DNA of 64,000 nucleotides. Source: Adenanthera pavonina (taxonomy: Eukaryota; Streptophyta; Magnoliopsida; Fabales; Fabaceae). A model generated the notes under the pieces. That model did no database searches. It was not told the DNA's origin and saw only the letters and a program-made list of their open reading frames with translations. Positions 1 through 11,389 of the stretch are shown one piece after another. The DNA is taken from contig JAIVEN010000021.1 of the NCBI GenBank assembly GCA_026686845.1, forward strand, positions 24,694,001-24,758,000, read 5' to 3'. The position numbers and the translations under genes were made by a program. Positions within the stretch are counted from its first letter, which is position 1. Every line of letters begins with the position of its first letter.

Positions 1-430
1 TTTATGTACTGAAAATTTAAATTTTTTACTCTATTTATAATTTGCTAAATTACATAGAAGTGTCTTGAATTTTAAGTCATATTCAACAAGCAAGCCAGTC
101 AGCCATAAATTCAAGGTGACATCCCAATCTCTTCCTAGGTTTGTCTAATTTCCTCTATGATTTAATTATTCCTTTTTTTATATGTTATTTAAAAAAAATT
201 CTTTTTATATGTTACTTTCAAATTTTAAGAGAACATTAATTATTATTTTTTAATTATATTCTTATATATCATTTTAAATATAAAAATAATATTAAATTAC
301 TCTTATTTAATTATTTATTTATTAAATTAAAGCATATGTTAAAAAATTTAAAATACATTTTAATTTATTAATTATATTTCTTAATTTAAAGTAAAAAACA
401 AAAAAATGAAGTTCATTAAAAAAAAAAAGA
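1..430. other. AT-rich intergenic sequence
   Basis: This stretch is strongly AT-rich with A and T runs. I see no open frame of useful length, no terminal repeats and no RNA gene in it. Confidence 0.6.
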
Positions 431-470
431 AGAAGAATGGAGGTAATATACCAATAGTCCCGTGAGGGGT

Positions 471-1491
471 TCAGTGAGTAGTAGCCAGTTTGAGTGCTTC
501 AAGAGAATCGCTACGAATTACCACACTTTTGTATTTCTTCCCCTGGCATTGCTCAATACCAGTGAGAGTCCTTAAGCATTCAGCGACGGTAGACGAATTA
601 AAACCCAGTTGCCGAGAGAAACCCAGCAGCCATCGTCCCTGCTGATCTCGAACGACACACCACGGCAAGCTGCGCTCCTAGATTCATTGAAGGACCCATC
701 CACATCAAGCCAAACTTGGTTTGCAGATCCCACCTTCTCTCGATCAGGTACATACATATGGGTTATATTGACTGATTCTCCATTTAGCGTTAGAGAGATT
801 GTCTGCCCCTGTAAACGAAAAAAAAAAGTTGTTAATTAACTGATAATTGTCTAAATACTTACCTTTCATAACTCTACCGCACCGATTTTTCCAAAGGCTC
901 CAGTAAAGCATTGCAAAAATCCTATCCTACTTGTAATTTCTGTTTTTCAATTTGTTCCGCTGGCTCATAAGATTCCATTTGAACTAATCCTTCAAGTGGA
1001 AAGAGTTAAATAAATCCCAAAATTCAGGCTCGATATAAGGGTAGACCAACAGTTCTTAGCTATAGAGCAATTTCTTAGAATATGAATCACATCTTCCATC
1101 TCAGTACATTGAAAAGCACAGTACAGGTCATCAATTAATGACTATCACAACGGAGTGCATCATTAGTAGGTAGTTTATCCTTGTATCCCATCCAGGGGAA
1201 GATTTTGACTTTCTCTGGGACTTGAATCATCCAAAGCCTTTTCCATGGAGAGTCCCCATTATGACTGCTACTTATGTTCATTATTTTGTATGTTGATTTG
1301 GTAGAAAAGAAGCCAGTAGTTGATGGACTCCAATGATGAATGTTTGAACCTTTAGCATGCTGTTTGAATTTGCTGAATGACAAGATCATGGAACCAATTT
1401 TGCAGTAATGAGATATCCCAAGTTCCTGAAGGAGTTGTCCAGTTTTTCACTCCATCATCAATATTAAGCATTGTAGCATCCTCCTTCAAAT
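471..1491 (-). pseudogene. LINE-type retrotransposon remnant, 3' part of pol (zf-RVT and RNase H)
   Basis: Read on the minus strand, this is the end of a non-LTR retrotransposon polyprotein. From 1389 to 1135 the frame has the reverse-transcriptase zinc-binding (zf-RVT) pattern: WSPSTTGFFSTKSTYKI, then PWKRLWMIQVPEKVKIFPW. Downstream, broken frames give CTEMEDVIHILRNC and YWSLWKNRC. From about 800 to 471 an RNase H-like domain follows, with VWLDVDGSFNES and later VIRSDSLEALKLA. Stops and frameshifts between the blocks show it is dead. The preceding part of the same frame continues beyond the copia insertion, at 6748-6965. The call rests on domain order typical of plant L1-like elements; a standalone RNase H-like host gene is less likely because of the zf-RVT block. 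Confidence 0.85.
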
Positions 1492-1682
1492 TGTTACATT
1501 CCAAAATATTATGTAATTATGAATATCATATCTTTTATATTTATTAGTCTTTATTGTATTTATTAGTCATTATTAAGAAGATTCATTATTTGTGTATATA
1601 TTGGTGTAAACCATTGTGATTATAGCACAATCAAATATACAGAACTTTTCTATTCACTCTTCTTGTTACTCTCCTTGTTTTA
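1492..1682 (+). repeat. 5' LTR of the copia element
   Basis: It starts TGTTACATTCC and ends TTTA, where the expected CA terminus has mutated. It matches 6557-6747 along its whole length without gaps. A target duplication CAAAT precedes it. Confidence 0.95.
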
Positions 1683-1695
1683 TGGTACTAGAGTC
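1683..1695 (+). other. Primer-binding site of the copia element
   Basis: The sequence TGGTACTAGAGTC directly follows the 5' LTR. It is a near match to TGGTATCAGAGC, the usual copia primer-binding site complementary to initiator methionine tRNA. Confidence 0.85.
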
Positions 1696-2056
1696 GTGAT
1701 CTTTTATTTTCTAGAAATTTTTCAGTGTCACTATTCATGAACTTCAGATTTGTGCCTTTGCTATCCTCCACTGCCGACATGCGCCATACCATCATGTTCG
1801 CCTCCCTCCGTTCGGCCAGTCCACCGAGTCTCATAGCCGTCTGCCACTGCAGCAGCCTCCACGTGCCACCTCAATTTTTTTGGTCAGCCACCTTCTGCAG
1901 GCGAGTGACAGTGTGTATGGCCTCCTTTCCGGCCACCGTTTTCATCGTCGTGCTCCTCTTTATGTGTACCTTCTGTTCCTAAGGTCCGTTGGTTGTTTCG
2001 GTGCTCTCTTGCATTATTCGAATTTTACAGATTTTAAAAAAATATATTTATGTATT

Positions 2057-5000
2057 ATGGAGAAGTCAAATGTTACTCAACCTATCTCAATTATTCTTAA
2101 TGGCTCTAACTATCGTTTATGATTGGAAAGTTTGCGTGGTTTCTTGAAGGGTCGAAAGCCCTGGTAATATGTTATAGGTGATATTATTTTTCCTACTTGC
2201 AAAGTTATTGAATCTGATTTGAAATATACTGAACGACTAGATGAGTGAAATAGTAAAAATAATCAGATTATTACATGGTTCTGGAATACTTCTACTCCCA
2301 CTATCCATCAACAATTTGGACGTTTTGACACTGCCAAAGAGGTATGGATCATCTTGTTAGTCGCTATACTTCTTCTGACTTGTCCAATCAGTTTCAATTT
2401 CAGAAGAATCTTAGTGATCTTAAACAGGAGAAGGGTCAGTCTTTGTTTGAGTTTCTTGTCAAGATTGAATCCATCTGGGATCAGTTGGCCTACTGTGAGC
2501 CCACATTCAAGTGTGAGAAAGATGCTCAAGTCTTTTATAAGTACAGAGATCAACTTCATCTTATTCAGTTTTTTATGGCTCTCACTGATGACTTTGAGCC
2601 TATTTAGGCTTCTTTACTGCATCAAAGCCCTTTGCTCACTCTCGAGGATGCTCTTCCTCGTCTCTGATATGAGGAAACCCGTTTGGGTCTGCTTCACTGG
2701 ACCCCTGAGACGACCTTTGCTACTTTTGGAAAAAGCTCTAAGGTTTGTTGTCACTGTCCTCAGTCCACTCACACCTTTGATTAATGCCCATTTATTGAGT
2801 GTAAAAGCTATCAGAAGAAGGGTTATATTGATGCACATTGTCCCACTTTGTTCTGTCGATACTATAAAAAAACTAGGCATCTTATTGATCAATGTCCTAC
2901 TCGTTCTCCTAGATCTGACAATAGGAAATCAACTAGATCTGGTTCTTCTTTCTCTAAGCCTGCTTTATCTGCCACCAATGAAACATCTACTGATGCATTT
3001 GATCAGGGATCTTCTACTGCTGACATTGAGGCCTTCCTTTGCAAACTTCTCTCTGGTATCGTTAGCTCACCTATTGCTTTAACTACTCCCTCAGGTACAT
3101 CTTCTTGGTTCTTTGATTCTACTTGTTGCAACTATATGTGATGGGAGACACGTTAGGAACCCGTCCTAAGAGCCTTCTTTGAGTTAAGGATCATGCAACT
3201 CAAGGAAACATGAATTGAACACAAGAACAATAAAGAACAACAATGAACAAAAACTAAAGAAAATAGGAACGGTGAAAATAAGAAGATTGAAACAAAATGT
3301 TGGTCGAAGGAAATAGACTCCAAGAGAACCCGTCTCTTGAATCCTAACTCCGGGACGCCACAAGGATCACCACTCCTTGATAAGTCTTCATTCTTTCTAG
3401 CACTCAAGGATAAGCAAGAAAGAACTCACTGAACAACAAAGTTGTTGCAAATAAATTCATTCATTCATATTGTCCTCATCATCAAATGCTTCATGCCTCG
3501 ATCGTACTCTATCATTTAACTGGTCAGAAAAATCATTTCTCTTCTTTGTCACCAAATACCACTATTCATTCTATACATACTGCTGATAACTCTCAAATGC
3601 CAGTTAGTTATATTGGTACTGTCTTTTTGTCCTCTCTATTCCTTAATGACATTTATTTTGTCCCTGTCATTAACTTTAACCTTATTTTTGTTGGATAATT
3701 TGTTGATATGGCATATGACGTATTATTTAACAAACGTAGTTGTACTGTGTTTGATTCTCAGACAGGACAGATTGTCGGGACTGGGCATAAGGTTGGGCGT
3801 ATATTTGAGCTCAACTCAATGCATTTTCTTGAAGTCACTTCTCCTAGATTATATGCTGCTTCTACATCCTCATCTTTCGAATTATGGCATCGTCGTCTTG
3901 CTCATCCTTCCTTAACTGCTTTACGTCCTTTACTTTTTAGTGATCTTTTAGGTCATGTTCATGTTCAGTCTTTGGAATGTATCTCTTGTCAAGCTGCTAA
4001 ACAATCTGCTTTATCATTTAATAAAAATGACTTTGTTGTAAGTTCGCCTTTTTATTTAGTTCATTTTGATATTTAGGGCCTTGCACCTACTCCTTCTATG
4101 GGAAGATCATGATATTTTATTATTTTTGTTAATGATTTCTCACATTTTACTTGGCTTTATATAATGAAAAATTGATCTGAGCTGCTTACTATCCATATTA
4201 AATTTGCCACTATGATTCATACTAAATCCTCAAAAGTTATCAAAGTTTTTCGTTGTGATAATGCCTTGAAATATCGTGACTTTAAATTAATCAGCTTTCT
4301 TGATACTCAAGGCACCATTTTTCAATACTCATATCCCTATACCTCTTTGCAAAATGGTTGAGTTGAACAAAAACACGGTCACACTTTAAATACTGTCAGA
4401 ACCCTGCTTATTTCATCTACCTGTCCTGAACATTTATGGAGAGAAGCAACTTCGACTACTGTATATTGCATCAATAGAGTCCCTACGCCTATTCTAGGTA
4501 ACATTTCCCCTTTTGAACGTCTTTATGGTATCCCTCTTTATTACAGTCTTCTCAAAGTTTTTGTTTGTATCTATTTTATTCTTCTTCCTTCTCATGAGAC
4601 TTCTAAACTACAAGCTCGTGCCCGTATTTGTTGTTTCCTTGGTTATGATTTTGAGTATGAGGGTTATTGTTGTTGGAACCCTCTCTCTCATCGTATTCGT
4701 ATTTCTCGTCATGTTGTTTTTTGGAAACATATTCAATTTTCATCTTTGACTGATCTTTCCTCTGTCTCTCCTCCTTCTTCTTCTATTTTTACAAATACTT
4801 CTATTGATCTTTTTCCCAGTGACTCAAGTACAGCTTCTTCTACTGAACTCGATTCCACATCTGACTTTGCACCATCTTCAGATGATCCTCCTGTCTCTGA
4901 ACTACCAGCATAGGATACTGAGCCTGAATCATCCAATGATCCTAGATCCACTCGTGTAAGACACCCTCCTCCTTACCTTAGTGATTATCATTGCTTTTCC

Positions 5001-6544
5001 ACCATTCTTCAGTTTCAGAAACCCCAATCCTTTAAAGAAGCCTCATATGATACCCTCTGGCAGCATGCTACGAATGATGAATTACAGGCCCTGGAGAAAA
5101 TGCACACTTGGGATCTTGTTGATTTTCCTCCTAAAAAGACTTTGGTTGGATGCAGATGAATCTATGAGAACAAGATTAATTCAGATGGTTCTATGAAATA
5201 ACACAAGGCCTGCTTGGTGGCCCAAGGTTTTACATAAGAGTATGATATTAATTATGAAGAGACATTTGCTCCTGTTGATCGAATTACCTTTGTTCGCAGT
5301 CTTGTTGCTATTGCTACCATTAAACATTGGTCTTTTCATCAGATAGATGTTAAAAATGTCTTTCTGAATGGCGATTTAGAGGAAGAAGTTTATATGAAGC
5401 CTCCTCCTGGCAGCATCCAAATGACAAGGTTTGCCATCTCCATCGAACTTTGTATGGTCTTAAGCAGGCACCTCGTGCCTGGTTTGCTAAGTTTGGCATA
5501 ACTATAAGTCAATTGGGCTTTACTTGTAGTTCATGTGATTCTGCACTATTTGTTTGAAGTAGAGCTTAGAGTCTTGTTCTCCTCCTCTTGTATGTTGATG
5601 ACATGATTATCACAGGTAGTGATGTCACGGGTGTTTAGGAACTCAAAACTTACTTGGGAAGACAATTTGAAATGAAGGATCTTGGTCAACTAAGCTATTT
5701 TCTTGGTCCTGAGGTACATCATAGGCATGATGGAATTTCTCTTTCTTGGGTTAAATACGCCACTGATTTGATATCACGGGCATATTTTTCTCATGAGGAG
5801 GTTGAAAATACACCCATTGAACCTAATGTTCATTTTACCCCCACTGATGACATCTTATTGGAGAACCCTAATCGATATCGTCAACTAGTTGGGGGACTAA
5901 TCTATCTTACAGTAACCCATCCAAACATTGTCTATACAGTTCACATTGTCAGCCAATTTATGTCTGAACCCAGGAATACCCAATATGCGGCTGTTCTCAG
6001 AATTATTCGATATGTCAAAGGTACCTTGTATTGTGGACTCCACTTCTCAGCTAGTTCTTTTTTTACTCTTCGGGCTTACTCTGATGCTGATTGAGACTGT
6101 GATCATGCTGATCGACGGTCTACTACTGGCTTCTGTATTTTCCTGGGAACTTCCCTTGTTTCTTGGAGGAATAAGAAGCAAACCTTAGTCTCTCATTCTA
6201 GAGCTGAATCAGAATATCGTGCACTAGCTGACACAACCTCTAAGGTTCTCTAGCTTCATTGATTACTTGATGAGATGGGGGCATCCCAGACATCCTCCAC
6301 AGATATCTATTATGACAGTCAAGCTGCAATTAAGATTGTTTACAATAATGTGTTTTATGAGTGAACCAAACATATTAAGATTGATCGTCATTTTACTCGG
6401 CAACATATTGTTTAAGGAACTATCCGACTTGTTTTTATTAGAACCAAGCACCAACCAGCTAACTTGTTCACCAAGTCCTTTAATTCAGGCCGATTTCAGT
6501 TTTTAGTAGACAAATTCAAACTGTTTCCTATTAAGCCATCTTGA
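2057..6544 (+). pseudogene. copia gag-pol polyprotein remnant
   Basis: A start at 2057 opens a gag-like frame (MEKSNVTQPISIILNGSNYRL) that soon meets stops. Gag continues in 2344-2607 (VKIESIWDQLAYCEPTFK). A degenerate zinc knuckle near 2848-2900 reads CRYYKKTRHLIDQC, with the second cysteine replaced by tyrosine. The protease core near 3110 reads WFFDST, where DSG is expected. After the 3139-3466 insertion come the GAG-pre-integrase block (LWHRRLAHPS, about 3885), the integrase core (FVNDFSHFTW, then FRCDNALKY, then QNG-stop-VEQKH), the reverse transcriptase (FHQIDVKNVFLNGDLEEEVY and YVDDM at 5591) and RNase H (SRAESEYRALAD, about 6200). Numerous stops, several of them TGG changed to TGA or TAG, mark a pseudogene. 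The last stop is at 6542-6544. Confidence 0.94.
3139..3466. mobile_element. Unclassified 0.33-kb insertion in the protease region of copia
   Basis: The copia protease frame breaks off just after WFFDSTCCNYM and resumes at about 3484, so roughly 330 bp is foreign. The insert begins TGATGGGAGACACG and is A-rich with no coding frame. Flanks ATATG (3134-3138) and ATATT (3467-3471) could be a target duplication with one mismatch. A TG start and this size would suit a solo LTR of a small (TRIM-like) element, but the 3' boundary is uncertain and the family is not recognised. Confidence 0.5.
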
Positions 6545-6556
6545 GTTTGAGAGGGA
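6542..6556 (+). other. Polypurine tract of the copia element
   Basis: The purine-rich TGAGTTTGAGAGGGA lies immediately upstream of the 3' LTR, where plus-strand priming occurs in copia elements. It overlaps the last stop codon of the pol frame. Confidence 0.75.
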
Positions 6557-6747
6557 TATTACATTCTAGAATATTATGTAATTATGAGTATCATATCTTT
6601 TCTATTTATTAGTCTTTATTGTATTTATTAGTCATTATTAGAAAGATTCATTATTTGTGTATATATTAGTGTAAACCATTGTAACCATGGCACAATCAAA
6701 TATACAGAACTTTTCCATTCACTCTTCTTGTCACTCTCCTTGTTTCA
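6557..6747 (+). repeat. 3' LTR of the copia element
   Basis: It begins TATTACATTC, with the TG terminus mutated to TA, and ends TTTCA. Its length equals that of the 5' LTR. The target duplication CAAAT follows at 6748-6752. Confidence 0.95.
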
Positions 6748-6965
6748 CAAATAATGAATTAATGGTTGTTCCGCCGGGCACCACTTATCAGTCCATGCCT
6801 ATGTAGTTCCACCATTCCTAATCACCATCCCCAAATTCTCTTTGAAGTGATGCCAAACCTTAGTAATGCTCCTCCAAGTCTCGGTCATATGTGGGTTAGT
6901 GAAGACATTGGGGATGACACGCAAATAATATACAAAGAATTCTCTATACTTATAAGTTTTTGCAG
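6748..6965 (-). pseudogene. LINE remnant, part upstream of the copia insertion
   Basis: On the minus strand this reads TWRSITKVWHHFKENLG, then MVIRNGGTT, a stop, and AWTDKWCP. That is the segment plant L1-like pol proteins carry between the reverse transcriptase and zf-RVT domains. It joins in the same orientation with the frame at 1491 once the copia element and one CAAAT are removed, so the two pieces were one LINE. The rest of the reverse transcriptase is not visible beyond about 6970. Confidence 0.8.
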
Positions 6966-6969
6966 ATAA

Positions 6970-7557
6970 TCTCAAACTGTTAATTAATCCATTATTTCAT
7001 TAGTGAAACATGATATGTTTGAACATATATCCTTCAAATTTTATTTTTGCATGAATAACTCATTTAAAAATTGCATTATGTAAGCTTCATAAACTTTTAG
7101 TCATAGGTAGATATATCTTTTGCCTTGTTATATTTTATCAATTAATAATAAAACTTATTTACATAAATTTAAAAGCTTTGAAGGATTCATGATCAAGTTT
7201 TAAATATTTAGAAAGTTATTTGCGTCCAGGTACAATCTAGTCATTATGATTACTTTAGGGATTTAGGTATTATAATTTCAGTTCAAGTTTTAAGAATGTA
7301 TGAACTAGTTATAAGAGAGTTATTTGTATAATTTGTATAAATTTAATTAGAAGTTTAGGAGAATTCAAGATTAATTTTTAAAAGTTAAAAAATTATATAC
7401 ATCCAAAAAGTTACGTGCAACTAGCTTTTGTAATTTCATTCCAAGATTTAATAATGTATAAATTTATTAAATTATTTTAAGAGAATTTCTAAAGCTCCCA
7501 TTGTTTATATATACATATGTATATATATATATGACAAGATCTCTCTGTTATATATGT

Positions 7558-7592
<35 letters not shown>

Positions 7593-7640
7593 TATGGTTT
7601 ATATTTTGTAGTTTATAACTTAGGTCGCTCTTCTCACAAA
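6970..7640. other. AT-rich intergenic sequence with TA microsatellite
   Basis: No gene is seen. A TA/GTAT microsatellite occupies about 7556-7594. The sequence turns GC-richer at about 7625, which probably marks the promoter or leader of the next gene. Confidence 0.6.
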
Positions 7641-7794
7641 ACGACCAGCCGTGCGGTCAAAGAGCTGGAAGCGCTTTGTCGTTACTCATTAGCCATCTGG
7701 GGATAGGGTTCTGCATTAATCTGAAGGGGTAAAAAGGCGGTGATTTTGATCATCTCTGGTTCGAGTCGACTCGGGGTTCAACAGGGCAACAAGA

Positions 7795-10489
7795 ATGGAT
7801 TATAAGGAATTGGAAGAAGAGATTAAAGAGTTAAGATTGAGGGAAGATGCTGTCAGCACCTCGCAATTTCGCAGAGAAGATCAAGGGGCTGAGGATGATG
7901 TTGGGTTGCAGATCACTTGTTTTTCTGAAGTCCTCAACGATGTTACCTTCCATTTTCAGATCATTCGCTTCCCAAAACAGGTAACTCATTTCTCTATCTA
8001 AATTTATTTTTTATCAGGGTTGTGGATAGTATACCTTTATCATTTCTTCGTCAAGAGAAATAAGGGGTTCAGTTGACAATTAAATAAATATTCTTTTGAA
8101 AGGGCTTAGCTTTGGGTATCTGCTATTGGTGTCCGGTTCTTGTGGTGATTTGCAATTTAAATAAAAAAAAGTTGGAAAGGAATATAAATTGAACAAAATA
8201 AGTTTCTCCCTCTGTTTATTTGGTAAAACCGTCAAATTTTTGCTTTCTAATTTGGAAGAACTGTTTTAGCCTCTGGGTTCCGTTGTATGGAACTAGGGAA
8301 TATTTCAGGTCAAAAGAAAGGCAAAAATGTTTCGTAATCCTGGGAAATTTCTCACCCAACCATATAGTAGAGACTTCTTTTTGGTTCGGGTTTTTTTTAA
8401 TCTCCTCATCTTGTTTAGTTCTTAAAATTGGAAGGATTTAGTTCCCCGATCCCCTCCCTCGGCCCTTTATTGCTTTCCCCAATTTGAGATTTTTTTTTTT
8501 GGAAAAGAATTGAGTTTTATAATCCCCTCTTATATCTTCCTGAACAAAACAAAATTTCGATAAAATTCTTTTTTTTTTTTAATTCCACCAAATAAGAAAA
8601 TTTTAAAATCTCTCCAATTTTCTTCATTAAAATCTCTCTAATTCAATCCCCTTCAATCCCTTCAGTTGAACCAAACACAGCCTTAGGGTCTGTTTGATTC
8701 AACTGAAGGAAAGGGAGGGGATAAATTTTAATGGAGGGGAGGAAATTGGAGAAATTTTAAAATTTTCTTGTTTGGTGAAATTCGACGGGAGGGAATTTAA
8801 GGGATTTTAATGAAATTTTGTTTGGTTCAGAAGGGGATTAAGTAATAAAATTCAATTCCCTAAAAAAAAATCTCAAATTAGAGGGAAATAAAAAAGGGAT
8901 AGGTGAGGGAATTGGGGGAAATTAAATCCCCTCCAAATTTATGAACCAAACAAGGGGAGGGGTTTTAATCCCCTAAAACCCCTCCCCTCCCTTCCCCTCA
9001 AAAAAATTCCAATCAAACAGGGCCTAAAGAGGGCCTTAGGAAACAATGCAGGGAAGAAAAATTAGATGGGAGGATCAAAATTTGCAATGTGTGTGTATCT
9101 TGAGATATTATAAATTTTTATTTGATCGCCGGTTTTGGATAGGTTAATCTTACCGCACTTACAAAAATCATTTTCCTCATGGTCGATTGGTTATTTCCCT
9201 TTATACGCGCTTCTGTATTTTCAACCGGATTGCAGAACCTGTTTCTAATTCTTCTTTCAAATTTTTCAAACAATTATTTCTCTGTGGATTTTCACTTTTC
9301 AAGACTTCGTTTTCTTGTTGACTAGTAAGGCTTGCTGTTTTATATTGCAACTTCTCAAGTTTGAAATTGGAGGTTGCTTCCATATCTGGCCAAGTGATTT
9401 CATTGTTTTGACTTTTGTGTCATCCTCTTGATTTTAATGGACGCTATAGGTTTATGTGTGGATTGGTTACAACTCTGCCAAATTCGGACACATGTATGCA
9501 GCTGCACCGACTCGCCCTGTAAGTTTTCTTCTTCTTTTGAGCTTGTATGACATTTAATATTTCCCTTTCCCCCAGTTCATTATCTCACTAATTATTTTTG
9601 TTCGGTTAAAAATAATACTATATATTATAGATCTTGATACGTTGTGGTAAATACAGAACAATATGGTATCTGTGACTTCCATACTTGGCGGAGTTTCTGA
9701 CAATACAGGGTCAGGCATTGCCCGGAGATTAGGTAGCTAAAGTCATGTTTGATGGGTCAAAGTTTCATCCCCCCGTCTGGGAATTGACGCTGTTTATTTT
9801 GCAGTGTTAAAGACGGGCCTCAATATAATTTTGGCTTGCGGCATTCCGAAAAATAATCCCGTGCTTGAGGTTTGGTCGCTCGCTCTTTCGCACATGCATG
9901 CACACACAGTGAAATAATCTATATTATAACATTGAGGATAATGGTTTTTTGGCCAAAGTTATGTTTTGGCTTCAATTCAACATAAAAAAAAGAAACAAAC
10001 ACCCTCGCAAGTAATTAATGGTATATTATTTATCTTTTCCACCTAGTATGAAACCAGAAAATAGAAACAAACTCCCTAGCGAGTCATTAACGTTGCTATT
10101 CAGTATGGATCCAATACGGCCACATGGACTAGAACACTTGGTGCTGGGCACCTGCAGCCTTGTAAAATTGACACCAGTTCGGTACTATATTGCTTACTGG
10201 TATAAAACTTGCTTACATTACCTGCTGACATGGCATTATTTCAATCACATACCTATTATTGATGGTTTTCTTGAACTTTCTCTGGCGTGACTATTGGCTT
10301 ATTCATGAGAAGGTTCAGAGCTGCATGGTCATGCATTATTTACCATTTAATATCATGATTCTCATCTACTAATATATTTTTTTTCTTGCAACTTTTCTGG
10401 GTTTTCAGGCAGATGCTGAGAAACTATTGATACAGAAGCTCATCAGCCTAGGTTACACCAAGTCCAGAATGGATGGGAAATCTTTGTAG
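7795..10489 (+). CDS. PSMG4: Proteasome assembly chaperone 4 homologue (five exons, 158 aa)
   Basis: Coding exons are 7795-7980, 9450-9518, 9657-9732, 9805-9869 and 10409-10489. All introns are GT..AG and the frame is open to TAG at 10487. The N-terminus is a charged helix (MDYKELEEEIKELRLRED). Conserved blocks follow: LQITCFSEVLNDVTFHFQII (residues about 38-57), VYVWIGYNSAKFGHMYAAAP (63-82), SVTSILGGVSDNTGSGIARR, LKTGLNIILACGIPKNNP and a C-terminal LLIQKLISLGY. These match plant PSMG4/PAC4. In the family, PAC3-PAC4 chaperones guide assembly of the proteasome alpha ring and then leave. Intron 1 (1469 bp) holds a pair of MITEs. The 5' leader probably starts near 7640. I chose the 7795 start because it precedes the conserved block with no upstream in-frame extension visible. 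AT-rich sequence with AATAAA-like motifs near 10728-10735 probably ends the transcript. Confidence 0.93.
8400..8683. mobile_element. MITE-like foldback half, head-to-head with the next copy
   Basis: This CT-rich stretch is the inverted counterpart of 8690-8960. CAGTTGAACCAAACACAGCC at its right end mirrors GGTCTGTTTGATTCAACTG just after it. Outer matches continue, for example CCCCAATTTGAGATTTTTT against AAAAAATCTCAAATTAGAGG. It lies in intron 1 of the PSMG4-like gene. The left boundary is approximate. Confidence 0.65.
8684..9028. mobile_element. MITE with GGGTCTGTTTGATT / AATCAAACAGGGCC termini
   Basis: About 345 bp with inverted ends: left GGGTCTGTTTGATT and right AATCAAACAGGGCC, bordered by TTA on the left and TAA on the right. 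The interior is GA-rich on the left and CT-rich on the right, so the strand can fold back. Ends of this kind with TWA targets suggest the Tourist (PIF/Harbinger) class. It sits in a PSMG4 intron. Confidence 0.65.
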
Positions 10490-10897
10490 TACAGGCTCTG
10501 CTGTGACGGGTTGTATTCAACAAACAAGCATTGATCCCAAAGAATTTGGCAGCGTTTTCATGCATACTTTTGCCCTAAAAATCATATTGAAGTGATGATT
10601 AGTGTTACAGTTCTTATCTCTGATTTCAATGCTTCCTTCTTTTTCCTTTTTTTTTTAAAAAAATTGTTTATCTATACATTTGTAACATTTGAAGATACCA
10701 GTTGTAAGATATTCTGCTTTGGCGGAAAATAAATTCTGAAATTGTTGGAAAAGTAATTTTCTTGTTTTGGCTGAATTCACACAAAAAAGAACCAAGGTCA
10801 GCTTGTCAGTTATCTACTATATTTATTGGACCAACTTGTCAGTTGTACATAGCACGTGAATTTCTTTGTTGCAACTACTTTCATTGGGTCATAAAAT

Positions 10898-11384
10898 GGT
10901 CTGTTTGGTTAGAGGAAAATGGAGGGAAGGGAAAGGAAGGTGAGGGAAAATGTTATTAAAATTTTTTCTTTCCTTGTTTGGCAATTAGGAGGGGAGAGAA
11001 AATGTTATTAAAATTTTTCCTTCCATCCCCTTATATATTTTCCCCCCAAATTGGGGTAATTTGAGGGAAAAATATGTTATTGTGTCCAAAATGATCAAAA
11101 TACCCTTCATTTTTTTGTTACTCGACCATACAATATATTGATCAGTCTTATCCTTATATTAACTTAAATAAATTAAGAGTATAATAGTCAAATTATAATT
11201 ATTTTCTCTCCTTTCTCTTCCTAATCCAAACAAGGTAAAATTAAAATTCTTCCACTAAAATCCCTCATTTTCCTTCCAAACAAGGTAAAATTAAAATCTC
11301 TTCTTTTCTCTCCCCTTCCTTTCTCTCCATTAAAATCCCTTCACTCTCTTTCCCTCTTTTGAACCAAACAGATCATTAGGAATG
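10898..11384. mobile_element. MITE of the GTCTGTTTGGTT family
   Basis: Inverted ends GGTCTGTTTGGTT (about 10899) and AACCAAACAGATC (about 11372) enclose a GA-rich left half and a CT-rich right half with an AT-rich centre. No coding frame. It lies about 400 bp downstream of the PSMG4 stop. Target duplication not resolved. Confidence 0.65.
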
Positions 11385-11389
11385 AAAAA

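Larger units (their letters stand above)
1492..6747 (+). mobile_element. Ty1/copia LTR retrotransposon, decayed, complete with both LTRs
   Basis: The element has two 191-bp LTRs (1492-1682 and 6557-6747), a primer-binding site, a gag-pol region with the copia domain order (gag, protease, integrase, reverse transcriptase, RNase H) and a purine-rich tract before the 3' LTR. It is flanked by a perfect 5-bp target duplication CAAAT (1487-1491 and 6748-6752). By eye the two LTRs differ at about 15 of 191 positions, mostly transitions, so the insertion is old. Many in-frame stops and an internal insertion at about 3139-3466 make it non-autonomous now. Its target was a LINE remnant on the opposite strand. 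Confidence 0.96.

Noticed and set aside
2354..3082. 242-codon frame on + strand
   Set aside because: It is an alternative frame through the copia gag region; the real gag frame is recognised in another phase by its zinc knuckle and gag motifs.
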